Assembly: GCA_017396845.1 (NCBI GenBank)
Contig: JAFQKQ010000088.1
Location: 1 to 64,000 of the forward strand
Source: Clostridia bacterium
GTDB taxonomy: Bacteria > Bacillota > Clostridia > Christensenellales > Aristaeellaceae
Length of the DNA: 64,000 bases
Direction: 5' to 3'
The position numbers were made by a program, and so were the translations under genes. Shown in pieces: positions 28,498 to 36,805 of the stretch (its first letter is position 1; every line of letters begins with the position of its first letter). The notes below the pieces were generated by a model. It ran no database searches and had not been told where the DNA came from. It was given only the letters and a program-made list of their open reading frames with translations.

Positions 28498-31400
28498 TTA
28501 CTGAAGCGCAAAATTGTACCAGTCAAACCAGCGGAGCATAAGTGCGTAATCGTAGTCGCAGGGATAACCGGATTCCAGCGGGTAGAACATGATAAACACG
28601 ACCAGCGCCGCGCTCATCAGTATTACGCCTGTGATTCTGGCTGCGTATTTGTCGATCTTTTCAAACCGTTCGAATACGAGCGCGGAGGCTAATATGATGA
28701 AAGGCACGCTTGCAAAATAGTGATAGATGAAGGTGGAACGCGGAACCAGCACCCAGGGCAGGAACTGAGAAGCAAAGCCGATGGCAATCAGGAAATAATT
28801 GTGGTTGAACTTTCTGCCAAACGCAAGCATCACAAGCATTACAATAAGCATCGCTGCGCCCGTCCACCACACGATGGGATTTCCCATACAGGAAATCGAG
28901 GACACGATTCCGTAGCCCAGGAAATGTACGTCGGAGGAATAATACCACATCGGACGACCGACAAGCGGCCATTCGTACCAGGGCGAGCGGAAGGTGTGCG
29001 TGTCTCCCGAAAGACCTGCGTGATAGTTGAACATTTGCTTTTGCATATCCCATACGTGATCAAAATTGAATTTCCCTAACGGCGCGAAATGCCAGTAGTA
29101 GGATAAAAAGTAAATAAGCGCGGGAATTATAATGAATACGAGGATACAGAAAGCAAAGGTCAGTATGATTCTCATCGGGAAACCGAGAATGTATTCGTCT
29201 TCGATTCCGGCTTTTCCGCCTTTTTTGCCGCGTATCTCGTTTTTGGCTTTTCTGAATTCCAAATACCTTTGGGTGACGCTCGTAAAGAAAATCACGGCGA
29301 GACCGACGCCCGCATACATGCCGATCCACTTGCTTGCGCAGGCAAAGCCCATGAAAAGACCCGAAAGCCCAAGCGGTTTGAAGGTATCGATCAGGCGTTC
29401 CCTGTGCATATTCATCTGATAATACCGGAACATGAACAGATACATCATCATGATAAAGAACACGGCATAGCTGTCGACCGTCGCGATTCGGGACTGCGTA
29501 AAGTGCATGGAATCTACGGCCATAAAGAACATGCCGAAGAATGACAGCTTGGTGCTCTTGGTGAGCTGCTTGATCAAAAGATACATTGCGGGCAGCATGA
29601 GTACGCCGAACAGCGCGCCCATAAAGCGCCAGCCGAACGGATTCATGCCGAAGATTTCAATACCCAGCATGATCAGTATTTTTCCGAGATGCGGATGCGA
29701 CCATTCAAGCACCGACATCTCGTTTATGAATTCGTAGGCGGTTCTTGCGTGATAGATTTCGTCAAAGTAGGTGCCGTTAAAGTAGCTGGGCGTAAAGGCG
29801 ACGGTATCCTGCTCGTCGATCAGGTATTCGGGATGGTTTTCGGGAACGCTGCCTTTTACGCTGACTACGGGATACAGCGTCTCCGTCTCTACGTTCCAGA
29901 AACCCACTTCATGAAGCGGAAGCCCGATTCCCTCTGCAGTCAGGCGTACAAAACGCGCGGTCTGAAGGGGATACTGCTCCTGATAGGAGGGATAGGCGAC
30001 ACAAGCGCCGCCGACTCCCGTATCGATATGCGTATCGGTGTTATAGGAGGCGTTTATGAAACTGCCGTTTTGCTTGCTCTTCGGCGCATACCAGATCCAG
30101 CGGAAGATATCGCCTTCGCTGTAGACCGCGTAATTCTCTTCCGTCCAGTTTTCGCCGTCGTTTGAAAGTGCGACGGTAAAGGGCGCGCTTGATATGCCGC
30201 CGTAATAGGTCATGCGGAAGGTGCGCACCTCGCCAAGATCCAATACGACCGTCTCCTGGTAATCGGTGTTCTTCCAATAGGTCTCGGGCGCTTTCAGCGT
30301 ACCGAGATTGAAAAAGGCCAGGAAGGAATAAACGAAGGTCACTGCCAGAATCAGAATATAATCGATTCTGCGCATGTGAAGGCGGTGATCGGAAGGCTTT
30401 TCGAGAATCGGGGCGGAAGTATTTTTAAACGGAAGCAGGGGCGAAGTATGCTTAAGGATCAGGATATCAACGGAAATGTAGGAAAGATACAGGGTGGTCA
30501 GAATGTTTACGGCACTGAATACGGAGTTAGTCATAACCTCCGAGTTGTCAAGATGACCCAAATGCGTATAATCCTGAGCCATACCGCACTGGAGTACGAG
30601 CGCCTGATTCAAAAACTGCGTAATGGTAAATGAGAAAAACACGTAAAGAAGGCGTTTGTCGCCGTATTCGCTATACGCCAGCAGAACCAGCGCCAGCACG
30701 GGGAAAAGGTATCTTTCGTGCATCATCGGCGCGAATGCGAATATGAGCGATATGACGACCGCGCCGGTCAGGAAGAGGCTTTTCCTGGATTTTGAAAAAA
30801 TCTGGAGCGCAATTGCGCAGACATAGGAAAGCGCGAAAAGTATCCATGAGAGCGTCGTCAGCCAGCCGCAAGCGTCCATCGGGCGCCAGTTCATGTCCAA
30901 AAGCGTATACAGGTTGAGCGCGTTTACTGTGATATACTCATATCCCGACGCGGTCGAGGTATACAATTCGATCATCCAGCGAATCGGCGCAAACACCGAA
31001 AACACGGATAAGCCGCCGTTTACATGGATTTCTTCGTAGAATGCGAAGGGCGCGGATACAACGTACAAAACGCCCAGGACCATAAAAACGCTTATGAGAA
31101 TGTTTTTTAAGTACTTTTTGTCCTTTTTGTGGCTGTATGCGTCCATTGCGAGCGCCGCAAGGCCCACAGGTCCGAAAAGCAGCGCCTGCGGCTTGGTAAG
31201 AACGGCTGCGGCATATACGGGCAGCGCGATTTTCCATTTGCCTTTGGCAGCGTAAAGAACCGTAAGCGCGATTAACAGCGCCAGCACGCTGTCTACCTGT
31301 CCCCAGGCGGCGCTGTCGGTGATATAGGCGGGATTAAACAGTATGAATGCCGAAAGAATAAGGCTTATGGTATGAGAGGCTTTTTTGCTGAAAATACGGT

Positions 31401-32457
31401 ATATGATCAATGCAAAAATGAGGTCTGCAAAGATCGGGGCAAGCTTTATCATTAATATGTGGGCGGGAGAATTGTACGATACGCCGGTGATATGGCGAAG
31501 CAGGCTTTCAAGCGCCAGCACGAACATATACATCGGAGGATAGTCGTGAAGCCCCGCAAGGGTATAGAAGGATGCGCCGGAGGTTAAAAAGCTTTCGCCC
31601 CAGGCCAGGAAATTGGTAACGTCGACATAATAGCCACGATAGGCTACGGCAAAATATACGCGCAGCAGGAATGCGATAAAGAAAAAGGCGGCGGTCGTTA
31701 TGATGGCGCAGGAAGAGGGCGCATCTTTTTTGAGAAGATCGGTTTTCGCTGAAAGAGAACGCCGTATGGACGTAAAGGCCATAAAAAACAAGAGAAGACA
31801 GATAAAGGCCAGAAGCAGCAGGGTTTGGGTATTGCGCTTGGGAGCCTGCGTATCGTTATCGTATGAGCTGGAATAGGATACGGTCCGGCTGTCTTCAAAG
31901 GATACGGGGATGATGCCGTCGGGCGGGGAATCCAGCTTTTCAACGGAAAAATTTGTAAACCAGGCTTTTCCGGTCGCTACTGCGCCGTAGCCGCCGATGC
32001 GGCCGGCGACGAGGATGTTTTTCTGTTTATTACCGGTTTTTCCGTACAGAACGAGTTCCTTCCATTCGCCATTGGTATCAAAAAGTGAGTCGGAATGGAT
32101 GGATTTATTTGTGATAATGGATATCGTTGCGCCGCGTCCGCTGCCCTTTATATCCTCCGCCATTACAAGACAAGTAATCTTATAAAAGGAGTTCGCTTCT
32201 ACCGGAACTTCCTGAACCCATCTCGCGTCATTTTCGCTGAAATTATATATATACGCGCTTTGCTTTCCGTTTTCATGGGTGATGATTTTGTATTCCGAGA
32301 GCGTGGCGTCCCACGAATCCTGATACCATGACGAGGGGGAGCCATCCTTTTGGAAAGAAGAAAATGAAGCGTTTTCGATCAGATTCTCTGAAAGCGCTCC
32401 CTCAAAAAGCATAAACAAAAGCAAAACCGCAGAAATGACGGAGATGAATTTACGCAT
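28498..32457 (-). CDS. Giant membrane protein with two GT-C glycosyltransferase modules (PMT-like)
   Basis: A 1319-residue protein. Order seen: signal peptide or first anchor (1-23); a beta-sandwich carbohydrate-binding-like region (24-180); TM (about 211-230); first GT-C module with many TM segments (about 245-685, marks DSAAWGQVDS and MHERYLFPVLALVLLA); TM then an F5/8 type C-like region (about 722-855, ending FVRLTAEGIGLPLHEVGFWNV); and a second GT-C module of the PMT type (about 895-1319) with the acidic pair in YFDEIYHARTAY and HPHLGK. PMT enzymes move mannose from a polyprenyl phosphate to protein outside the membrane; sugar and acceptor here are unknown. GAGG precedes ATG 32457. Own promoter, and it interrupts a conserved housekeeping block. 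Confidence 0.85.
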   Translation of the reverse strand: MRKFISVISAVLLLFMLFEGALSENLIENASFSSFQKDGSPSSWYQDSWDATLSEYKIITHENGKQSAYIYNFSENDARWVQEVPVEANSFYKITCLVMAEDIKGSGRGATISIITNKSIHSDSLFDTNGEWKELVLYGKTGNKQKNILVAGRIGGYGAVATGKAWFTNFSVEKLDSPPDGIIPVSFEDSRTVSYSSSYDNDTQAPKRNTQTLLLLAFICLLLFFMAFTSIRRSLSAKTDLLKKDAPSSCAIITTAAFFFIAFLLRVYFAVAYRGYYVDVTNFLAWGESFLTSGASFYTLAGLHDYPPMYMFVLALESLLRHITGVSYNSPAHILMIKLAPIFADLIFALIIYRIFSKKASHTISLILSAFILFNPAYITDSAAWGQVDSVLALLIALTVLYAAKGKWKIALPVYAAAVLTKPQALLFGPVGLAALAMDAYSHKKDKKYLKNILISVFMVLGVLYVVSAPFAFYEEIHVNGGLSVFSVFAPIRWMIELYTSTASGYEYITVNALNLYTLLDMNWRPMDACGWLTTLSWILFALSYVCAIALQIFSKSRKSLFLTGAVVISLIFAFAPMMHERYLFPVLALVLLAYSEYGDKRLLYVFFSFTITQFLNQALVLQCGMAQDYTHLGHLDNSEVMTNSVFSAVNILTTLYLSYISVDILILKHTSPLLPFKNTSAPILEKPSDHRLHMRRIDYILILAVTFVYSFLAFFNLGTLKAPETYWKNTDYQETVVLDLGEVRTFRMTYYGGISSAPFTVALSNDGENWTEENYAVYSEGDIFRWIWYAPKSKQNGSFINASYNTDTHIDTGVGGACVAYPSYQEQYPLQTARFVRLTAEGIGLPLHEVGFWNVETETLYPVVSVKGSVPENHPEYLIDEQDTVAFTPSYFNGTYFDEIYHARTAYEFINEMSVLEWSHPHLGKILIMLGIEIFGMNPFGWRFMGALFGVLMLPAMYLLIKQLTKSTKLSFFGMFFMAVDSMHFTQSRIATVDSYAVFFIMMMYLFMFRYYQMNMHRERLIDTFKPLGLSGLFMGFACASKWIGMYAGVGLAVIFFTSVTQRYLEFRKAKNEIRGKKGGKAGIEDEYILGFPMRIILTFAFCILVFIIIPALIYFLSYYWHFAPLGKFNFDHVWDMQKQMFNYHAGLSGDTHTFRSPWYEWPLVGRPMWYYSSDVHFLGYGIVSSISCMGNPIVWWTGAAMLIVMLVMLAFGRKFNHNYFLIAIGFASQFLPWVLVPRSTFIYHYFASVPFIILASALVFERFEKIDKYAARITGVILMSAALVVFIMFYPLESGYPCDYDYALMLRWFDWYNFALQ

Positions 32458-32479
32458 AATAAAACCTCATTCAGATATT

Positions 32480-32507
32480 ATGATAATTTAATTCCATAAG
32501 CGAACAA
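32480..32507 (-). promoter_or_regulatory. Probable promoter of the dual GT-C gene
   Basis: On the minus strand, TTGTTC (32507-32502) and TATCAT (32485-32480) with a 16-base spacer, about 23 bases before the start codon. Confidence 0.5.
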
Positions 32508-32538
32508 AAAAATCCTTCTATAAATATGGACGGATTTT
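32503..32538 (-). terminator. Possible weak terminator after yraN
   Basis: On the minus strand AAAATCC pairs with GGATTTT around a 16-base loop (32538 to 32509), followed by further T bases. The short stem makes it weak, but it separates yraN from the GT-C gene. Confidence 0.45.
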
Positions 32539-32551
32539 GGACGTATTTGGT

Positions 32552-32908
32552 TCATAAAAGCTCCGTAGCGTCAAACGCATTTTTGATATGTTTAACATTT
32601 TCACCGCTGATCGCTATCACGTCGAAGCGGATTTTGGCGCTGAGGAGCTTATTTTCTTTAAGGTATATAAGCGCAGTTCTTACGATTGAACGCTGCTTAA
32701 AGCGCGTTACCGCAGCCTCCGGAGAACCGAAAGAATCTCTTGAACGCGTCTTTACTTCGATAAAAACAATCGCGTCTTTATCTCGTGCGATGATATCGAT
32801 TTCGCCGGAGCGCTTTTTGTAGTTTTTTGCAAGCGGGCGCATGCCTGCGTCTTTGATGAATTTATAGGCGGCTGCTTCGCCCTGAACGCCCAGTATATGA
32901 CCGCTCAT
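32552..32908 (-). CDS. yraN: YraN-family (UPF0102) endonuclease-like protein
   Basis: A 118-residue protein of the UPF0102 family, with a restriction-endonuclease-like fold (GEIDIIARD and FIEVKTRSR form the D-ExK catalytic signature; also QRSIVRTALIYL). The cellular role is not settled. ATG overlaps the rnhB stop (ATGA), and rnhB-yraN is a common pair, suggesting a nucleic acid repair or RNA/DNA hybrid role (inference). Confidence 0.9.
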   Translation of the reverse strand: MSGHILGVQGEAAAYKFIKDAGMRPLAKNYKKRSGEIDIIARDKDAIVFIEVKTRSRDSFGSPEAAVTRFKQRSIVRTALIYLKENKLLSAKIRFDVIAISGENVKHIKNAFDATELL

Positions 32909-33543
32909 ACTTTAGACGCGGGAAGGAATTTCCGAATGAAGGACATTCTGTGCTCGGGACAGGGGCCGAAGGTGCGGATCGCTTCGATATGCTCCTTTGT
33001 TCCGTAGCCTTTGTTTCTGATAAAGCCGTACATGGGGTATCTTTGGTCAAGCTCCACCATATATCTGTCTCTTTCCACCTTGGCGACGATGGAAGCGGCG
33101 GCGATCATGTAGCTGATTGCGTCGCCGTGAACAAGCGATTTGATATGTCCCGGAAGAGATATGCCGGTAACCGCATCCACGAGAAAAACTGCGCCGGCGA
33201 GATCGGAAGCGCAGATTTCCATCGCTTTTTTCGTTGCGTTCAGTATATTGATCTCGTCGATTTCTCCGGGTGTAATCCATGCGGTTTTTGAATACCTTGC
33301 GTTTTCGATGATCAAGGGATACAGCGATTCGCGCTTTTTCTCGGATAGCTTTTTGGAATCGTCGACACCCGGAATCAGCTTTGAAAAGGGTATGCTTACG
33401 CAGGCCGTAACCACAGGCCCGGCAAGCGGCCCGCGCCCGACCTCGTCGATACCGGCGATGGGGCAGGAGGGGTAGGAAAGCGCGATTTCGCGCTCAATCT
33501 CCGTCATTCTGATCAGTTTTTCCTCGGCGCTTTCTCTTGCCAT
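32905..33543 (-). CDS. rnhB: Ribonuclease HII
   Basis: RNase HII, 212 residues, cuts the RNA strand of hybrids and removes single ribonucleotides from DNA. The catalytic acidic residues sit in AGIDEVGRGPLAGPV (DE) and LVDAVTG (D), with a further one expected near the HGDAISY segment. AAASIVAKVERDRYM and GYGTKEH are family hallmarks. It follows rbgA without a gap and overlaps yraN. Confidence 0.96.
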   Translation of the reverse strand: MARESAEEKLIRMTEIEREIALSYPSCPIAGIDEVGRGPLAGPVVTACVSIPFSKLIPGVDDSKKLSEKKRESLYPLIIENARYSKTAWITPGEIDEINILNATKKAMEICASDLAGAVFLVDAVTGISLPGHIKSLVHGDAISYMIAAASIVAKVERDRYMVELDQRYPMYGFIRNKGYGTKEHIEAIRTFGPCPEHRMSFIRKFLPASKV

Positions 33544-34398
33544 TTATTTTCCCTCCGGCCATTCCAGCGTGATTTTACCGATTTTTCCGCCTCTGAACTC
33601 GTCCAGAATTACGCCGGCTGCGCGTTCGGTATCGAATCTGCCGCCGGAAAGCAGCCAGCCGCGCCCCTTGCATGCGCATTCGAGAACTTGCTCGGGAAGA
33701 AGCGCATCCGCGTTTTCGGGGAGCTTATACCTTGCAAGCGTATCGTTTTTTGCAATCGATAAAAGGAGCTTAAGGAGCTCGCCCGCGAGCTCTTCTCCGT
33801 CCATAATCTGATCGCGGATGGAGCCGAGATAGGCGAGGAGCTTGGCGGATTTTTGATTTTCGAGCTTCGGCCAGAGCATGCCGGGGGTGTCCAGCAGCTC
33901 GAGATAGGGGCCTACCTTTACCCACTGATTCGAGCGCGTTACGCCGGGGCGGTCGGAGGCTTTTGCGATTGCCTGACCGCGAAGCTTATTGATGAATGTG
34001 GACTTTCCTACGTTTGGAATACCCACAACCATTACGCGAACGGTTTTATTTGCGCCGCGGGCCTTCATGCGGTCAACCGCCGGTTTGGCTGCGGTTTCAA
34101 TCAGGCGGAACATATCTTTCGCCTTGCCGTTTGTGGACTGAAATTTGACGGATTCAATGCCACGGGACTTAAAATACTCCGTCCACGCGCGGGTAGCGGC
34201 TTCGTTTGCAAGGTCGCATTTATTCATGACAAGAAAATGATTCTTGCCTCTTGCTATATCAATAAGATCGGGATTTCGCGTAGCTTGCGGGGCGCGCGCG
34301 TCGCAAAGCTCGATTACGGCGTCGACGGAGCGAACCTGGTCGACAAGTATGCGGCGCGTTTTCGCCATATGACCCGGATACCAGTTAATTTCAGGCAT
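33544..34398 (-). CDS. rbgA: Ribosome biogenesis GTPase RbgA (YlqF)
   Basis: A 284-residue circularly permuted GTPase with motif order G4 (NKCDLAN), G1 (GIPNVGKST), G2 (GVT) and G3 (DTPG), followed by a C-terminal RNA-binding ANTAR-like domain. RbgA acts in a late step of 50S assembly. INWYPGHMAK at the N-terminus is typical. Order rplS-rbgA-rnhB matches Bacillus. A bidirectional hairpin separates it from rplS, so expression may depend on read-through. Confidence 0.96.
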   Translation of the reverse strand: MPEINWYPGHMAKTRRILVDQVRSVDAVIELCDARAPQATRNPDLIDIARGKNHFLVMNKCDLANEAATRAWTEYFKSRGIESVKFQSTNGKAKDMFRLIETAAKPAVDRMKARGANKTVRVMVVGIPNVGKSTFINKLRGQAIAKASDRPGVTRSNQWVKVGPYLELLDTPGMLWPKLENQKSAKLLAYLGSIRDQIMDGEELAGELLKLLLSIAKNDTLARYKLPENADALLPEQVLECACKGRGWLLSGGRFDTERAAGVILDEFRGGKIGKITLEWPEGK

Positions 34399-34434
34399 AG
34401 AAGCACCTATTCCTTATATTTAATCTCAGAACTA

Positions 34435-34465
34435 AAACAAAGGCCGCATGTAGCGGCCTTTGTTT
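34435..34465 (-). terminator. Terminator after rplS
   Basis: A perfect 13-base stem, AAACAAAGGCCGC (34435-34447) with GCGGCCTTTGTTT (34453-34465), loop of five. T bases border it on the minus strand. It may attenuate read-through into rbgA. Confidence 0.8.
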
Positions 34466-34472
34466 ATGTGTG

Positions 34473-34814
34473 TTAAGCTTCCTTGACCTTGGCGGCCTTA
34501 CCACTGCGCTGACGCAGATAGTACAGCTTAGCGCGGCGAACCTTACCTTTGCGGGTAACGGTAATGCTGTCCACACGGGGCGAATGCAGCGGGAACGTAC
34601 GCTCTACGCCAACGCCATAGGACGTGCGGCGAACGGTGAACGTTTCACGGCAGGAGCCGTTGCGGCGGGCGATAACAACGCCCTCAAACGCCTGCAGGCG
34701 CTCGCGGTTGCCTTCAACAACCTTAACCTGTACCTTTACAGTGTCGCCGATGTTGAACTTGGGGAGATCCGCGCGCAGCTGCGCATTCTCGATGGAACGG
34801 ATGATTTCATTCAT
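34473..34814 (-). CDS. rplS: 50S ribosomal protein L19
   Basis: L19, 113 residues, a large-subunit protein at the subunit interface. Family features: [31 protein letters not shown] and the basic tail [23 protein letters not shown] lies ahead of ATG 34814. It has its own promoter and a leader of about 70 bases, and leads the rplS-rbgA-rnhB-yraN run. Confidence 0.97.
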   Translation of the reverse strand: MNEIIRSIENAQLRADLPKFNIGDTVKVQVKVVEGNRERLQAFEGVVIARRNGSCRETFTVRRTSYGVGVERTFPLHSPRVDSITVTRKGKVRRAKLYYLRQRSGKAAKVKEA

Positions 34815-34888
34815 TTGCGATATCCTCCTTTCCTATTAGGGCGTTCATAAGCGGTGATTTTTCGCCAGCGGACCGCCCGATATCACAA
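34815..34888 (-). promoter_or_regulatory. rplS leader, candidate L19 leader RNA
   Basis: On the minus strand GCGGT pairs with ACCGC around an A-rich loop, and GGGCG can pair with CGCCC further down, just before AGGAAAGGAGG. L19 leaders are known in low-GC Gram-positives; membership here rests only on position and pairing. Confidence 0.4.
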
Positions 34889-34893
34889 GGTTT

Positions 34894-34899
34894 AGTATA
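34894..34899 (-). promoter_or_regulatory. Extended -10 promoter of rplS
   Basis: Minus strand TATACT preceded by TGG, an extended -10 form (TGnTATACT). The -35 (TTCGTA at 17 bases) is weak. Confidence 0.6.
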
Positions 34900-34942
34900 C
34901 CATGGGCGGGGGTGAATACGAAAGCAAAAGTATGTTAATTCG

Positions 34943-35752
34943 TTAGATGAAGAATGCGTAAACCATGAAGCAGGCAGGAATGGAGAACAGCGTGCTGTCT
35001 GCGCGGTCGAGCATGCCGCCGTGACCGGGGATCAGATTGCTGTAATCCTTGATGCCGGCTTCGCGCTTTACGGAGGAGGCTGCCAAATCTCCGAATGCGC
35101 CCGCTACGGCGGCAACAAAAGCGGTCAAAATTTCCGCCCATAAGGGAATCAGGGAAGCGCTGAAGGCGACTAAGATATAGTGAACGGCGATGCCTGAAAG
35201 AAGCGCGGCAGTAAGGCCGCAGATCAGGCCTTCTACGGTTTTGTTGGGGCTGATGTGCGGAGAAAGCTTATGCTTTCCGAACTTTTTGCCGCCGAAAAGC
35301 GCGAAGGTATCGCTTACGATGGCGGGGAAAATGGCGTTTAAGAATATCGCAGGCCAAATGGGATCGACCGCGTGAATCGGAACGGAAATGTAAACCATTA
35401 AAAGAATCGGCGAGAGCGGATACACGAGGACGGAGAGCGTGGCGAAAACGTTTTTCACGTTGGGCTTTCCGGTGAGTATCATCTGCGCGAACAGCGCGAT
35501 CACAACGATCATGCACGCGGGGAAAATATAGCCCGCTTTATTCAGGCACAAAAGCACCGTTCCGAATACGCAAATGCCCACTGCAGGCCACAATTCTACC
35601 TGAAAGCCGCATTTTTTCAGCGCCTTTCGCATTTCCCAGCAGGCGATCAGGAAGCAGACAACGAAGAAAAGCACTCTCGTAGCCGTGGAAAACACAATCA
35701 TGGAAAGGGTTATAAGCGCAAAGAGAGCGCCGAAGATCACACGCTGTTTCAA
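34943..35752 (-). CDS. cdsA: Phosphatidate cytidylyltransferase
   Basis: CdsA, 269 residues, makes CDP-diacylglycerol from phosphatidate and CTP in the membrane. It has about eight hydrophobic segments and the C-terminal signature GAFGDLAASSVKREAGIKD followed by PGHGGMLDRADS. Start TTG 35752 (MKQRVIFGA, typical of the family) has GGGAG eleven bases upstream; the alternative GTG 35764 touches that site. It stands alone, without uppS, dxr or rseP, which flank it in many genomes. Confidence 0.94.
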   Translation of the reverse strand: MKQRVIFGALFALITLSMIVFSTATRVLFFVVCFLIACWEMRKALKKCGFQVELWPAVGICVFGTVLLCLNKAGYIFPACMIVVIALFAQMILTGKPNVKNVFATLSVLVYPLSPILLMVYISVPIHAVDPIWPAIFLNAIFPAIVSDTFALFGGKKFGKHKLSPHISPNKTVEGLICGLTAALLSGIAVHYILVAFSASLIPLWAEILTAFVAAVAGAFGDLAASSVKREAGIKDYSNLIPGHGGMLDRADSTLFSIPACFMVYAFFI

Positions 35753-35790
35753 TTGGCAGTTCACTCCCGTAACGATAAGGCATTATTTAT

Positions 35791-35819
35791 ATTATAACGA
35801 AGCTTTATGAACCTGTCAA
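35791..35819 (-). promoter_or_regulatory. Consensus sigma-A promoter of cdsA
   Basis: Minus strand TTGACA (35819-35814) and TATAAT (35796-35791), 17-base spacer: both boxes match the consensus exactly. Confidence 0.93.
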
Positions 35820-35850
35820 CGCGTTTTTCCATCGTTTTACGTACAGTAAA

Positions 35851-35879
35851 TTGACAAATACGAATCCATCTTGTATAAT
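35851..35879 (+). promoter_or_regulatory. Consensus sigma-A promoter of the kinase-like gene
   Basis: TTGACA (35851-35856) and TATAAT (35874-35879), 17-base spacer, both exact. It is divergent from the cdsA promoter, with only 31 bases between the two -35 boxes. Confidence 0.93.
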
Positions 35880-35909
35880 CTCTAAAAATGTCGGAAGGAG
35901 CGGGTTTTG

Positions 35910-36734
35910 ATGCTGTTTGCGTTTGTCGGCTGTTCCGGTGTGGGGAAAAATACGATCATAGGGGATCTGCTTAACAAGCATAAGGATGACTACGATATCA
36001 TGCAGACTCTCACCACGCGCGATATGCGCGAGGGCGAATGTCAGGGAAATCCCTATTATTTCGTATCGATGGAGGAATTCCAAAAGCTTATTGACGAAGG
36101 CGTGATCTACGAGCACGAATGGATTCACGGAAACCTTTACGGCGGCAGCAGGCGCGTACTGGAACAGAAAAAGAAAACCGGTAAAATGCTGCTTAAGGAT
36201 ATCGACATACTGGGCGCGAACACGCTTAAAAAGAAGCTGAAGGACGAAATCCGCGTATTGTCGCTTTTCCTGTATGTGGACGATGTGGAAATCCTCCTGA
36301 ACCGCCTTCGCGGAAGGGGCGAGTCCGAGGAAGAGATCGAGAAGCGCAGAAAGCGCTTTGAGATGGAAATGAGCCTGTCCGCAACCGGCGATTACATGAT
36401 CAACAACATCGACAGATTTGATACCGGAAGGATTATCGACGCAATCATCGAAGCCGAAAAGGAAGGAAAAGTATTAAAGCCTTCTCAGGACTGCGAGTAT
36501 CCGCAAGAAGAGGAAATAGCGCTTCTGACAAACGAAGCGAAAAAGGGCGCGTCTCTTGCGAGGGTAGAAGTTGCGTATAACGGGCGCGAGCTTCTGATCG
36601 TAGAAGGCATGCAGAGATACATAGCGGCGATGCGCGCAGGAACCTTCATCCAGAAATGGATTCGTAAGGGCACGGACGAGAGCCTGAAAAGCATGGATAT
36701 CGATGATGAGGCTTTCGCCGGAATGATCGGATGA
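35910..36734 (+). CDS. Guanylate-kinase-like protein with possible ParB-like C-terminal domain
   Basis: A 274-residue protein. Residues 1-185 follow the guanylate kinase fold: P-loop GCSGVGKNTI, TTRDMREGE, YYFVSMEEF and GNLYGG, with a lid-like RLRGRGE segment. True Gmk converts GMP to GDP; the P-loop differs slightly (KNT for KGT/S) and the tail is extra. Residues about 200-255 (VEVAYNGRELLIVEGMQRY, AAMRAG) resemble the DG...GxHRxxAA pattern of ParB/Srx-like domains, a tentative call. ATG 35910 follows GGAAGGAG. Function may be an essential Gmk or a specialised relative; no other gmk is in this window. Confidence 0.7.
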   Translation: MLFAFVGCSGVGKNTIIGDLLNKHKDDYDIMQTLTTRDMREGECQGNPYYFVSMEEFQKLIDEGVIYEHEWIHGNLYGGSRRVLEQKKKTGKMLLKDIDILGANTLKKKLKDEIRVLSLFLYVDDVEILLNRLRGRGESEEEIEKRRKRFEMEMSLSATGDYMINNIDRFDTGRIIDAIIEAEKEGKVLKPSQDCEYPQEEEIALLTNEAKKGASLARVEVAYNGRELLIVEGMQRYIAAMRAGTFIQKWIRKGTDESLKSMDIDDEAFAGMIG

Positions 36735-36753
36735 AAAGCGAATTGAATACAAA

Positions 36754-36796
36754 AACAAGCGGCGGATGCATTTGGCTTAAGCATCCGCCGCTTGTT
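36754..36796 (-). terminator. Bidirectional hairpin terminator
   Basis: A perfect 16-base stem, 36754-36769 with 36781-36796, loop of 11. On the minus strand it is followed by TTTTTG, ending the GT2-GtrA gene; it may also end the converging kinase-like gene, where no T-run follows. Confidence 0.85.
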
Positions 36797-36805
36797 ATGC
36801 GTGCA

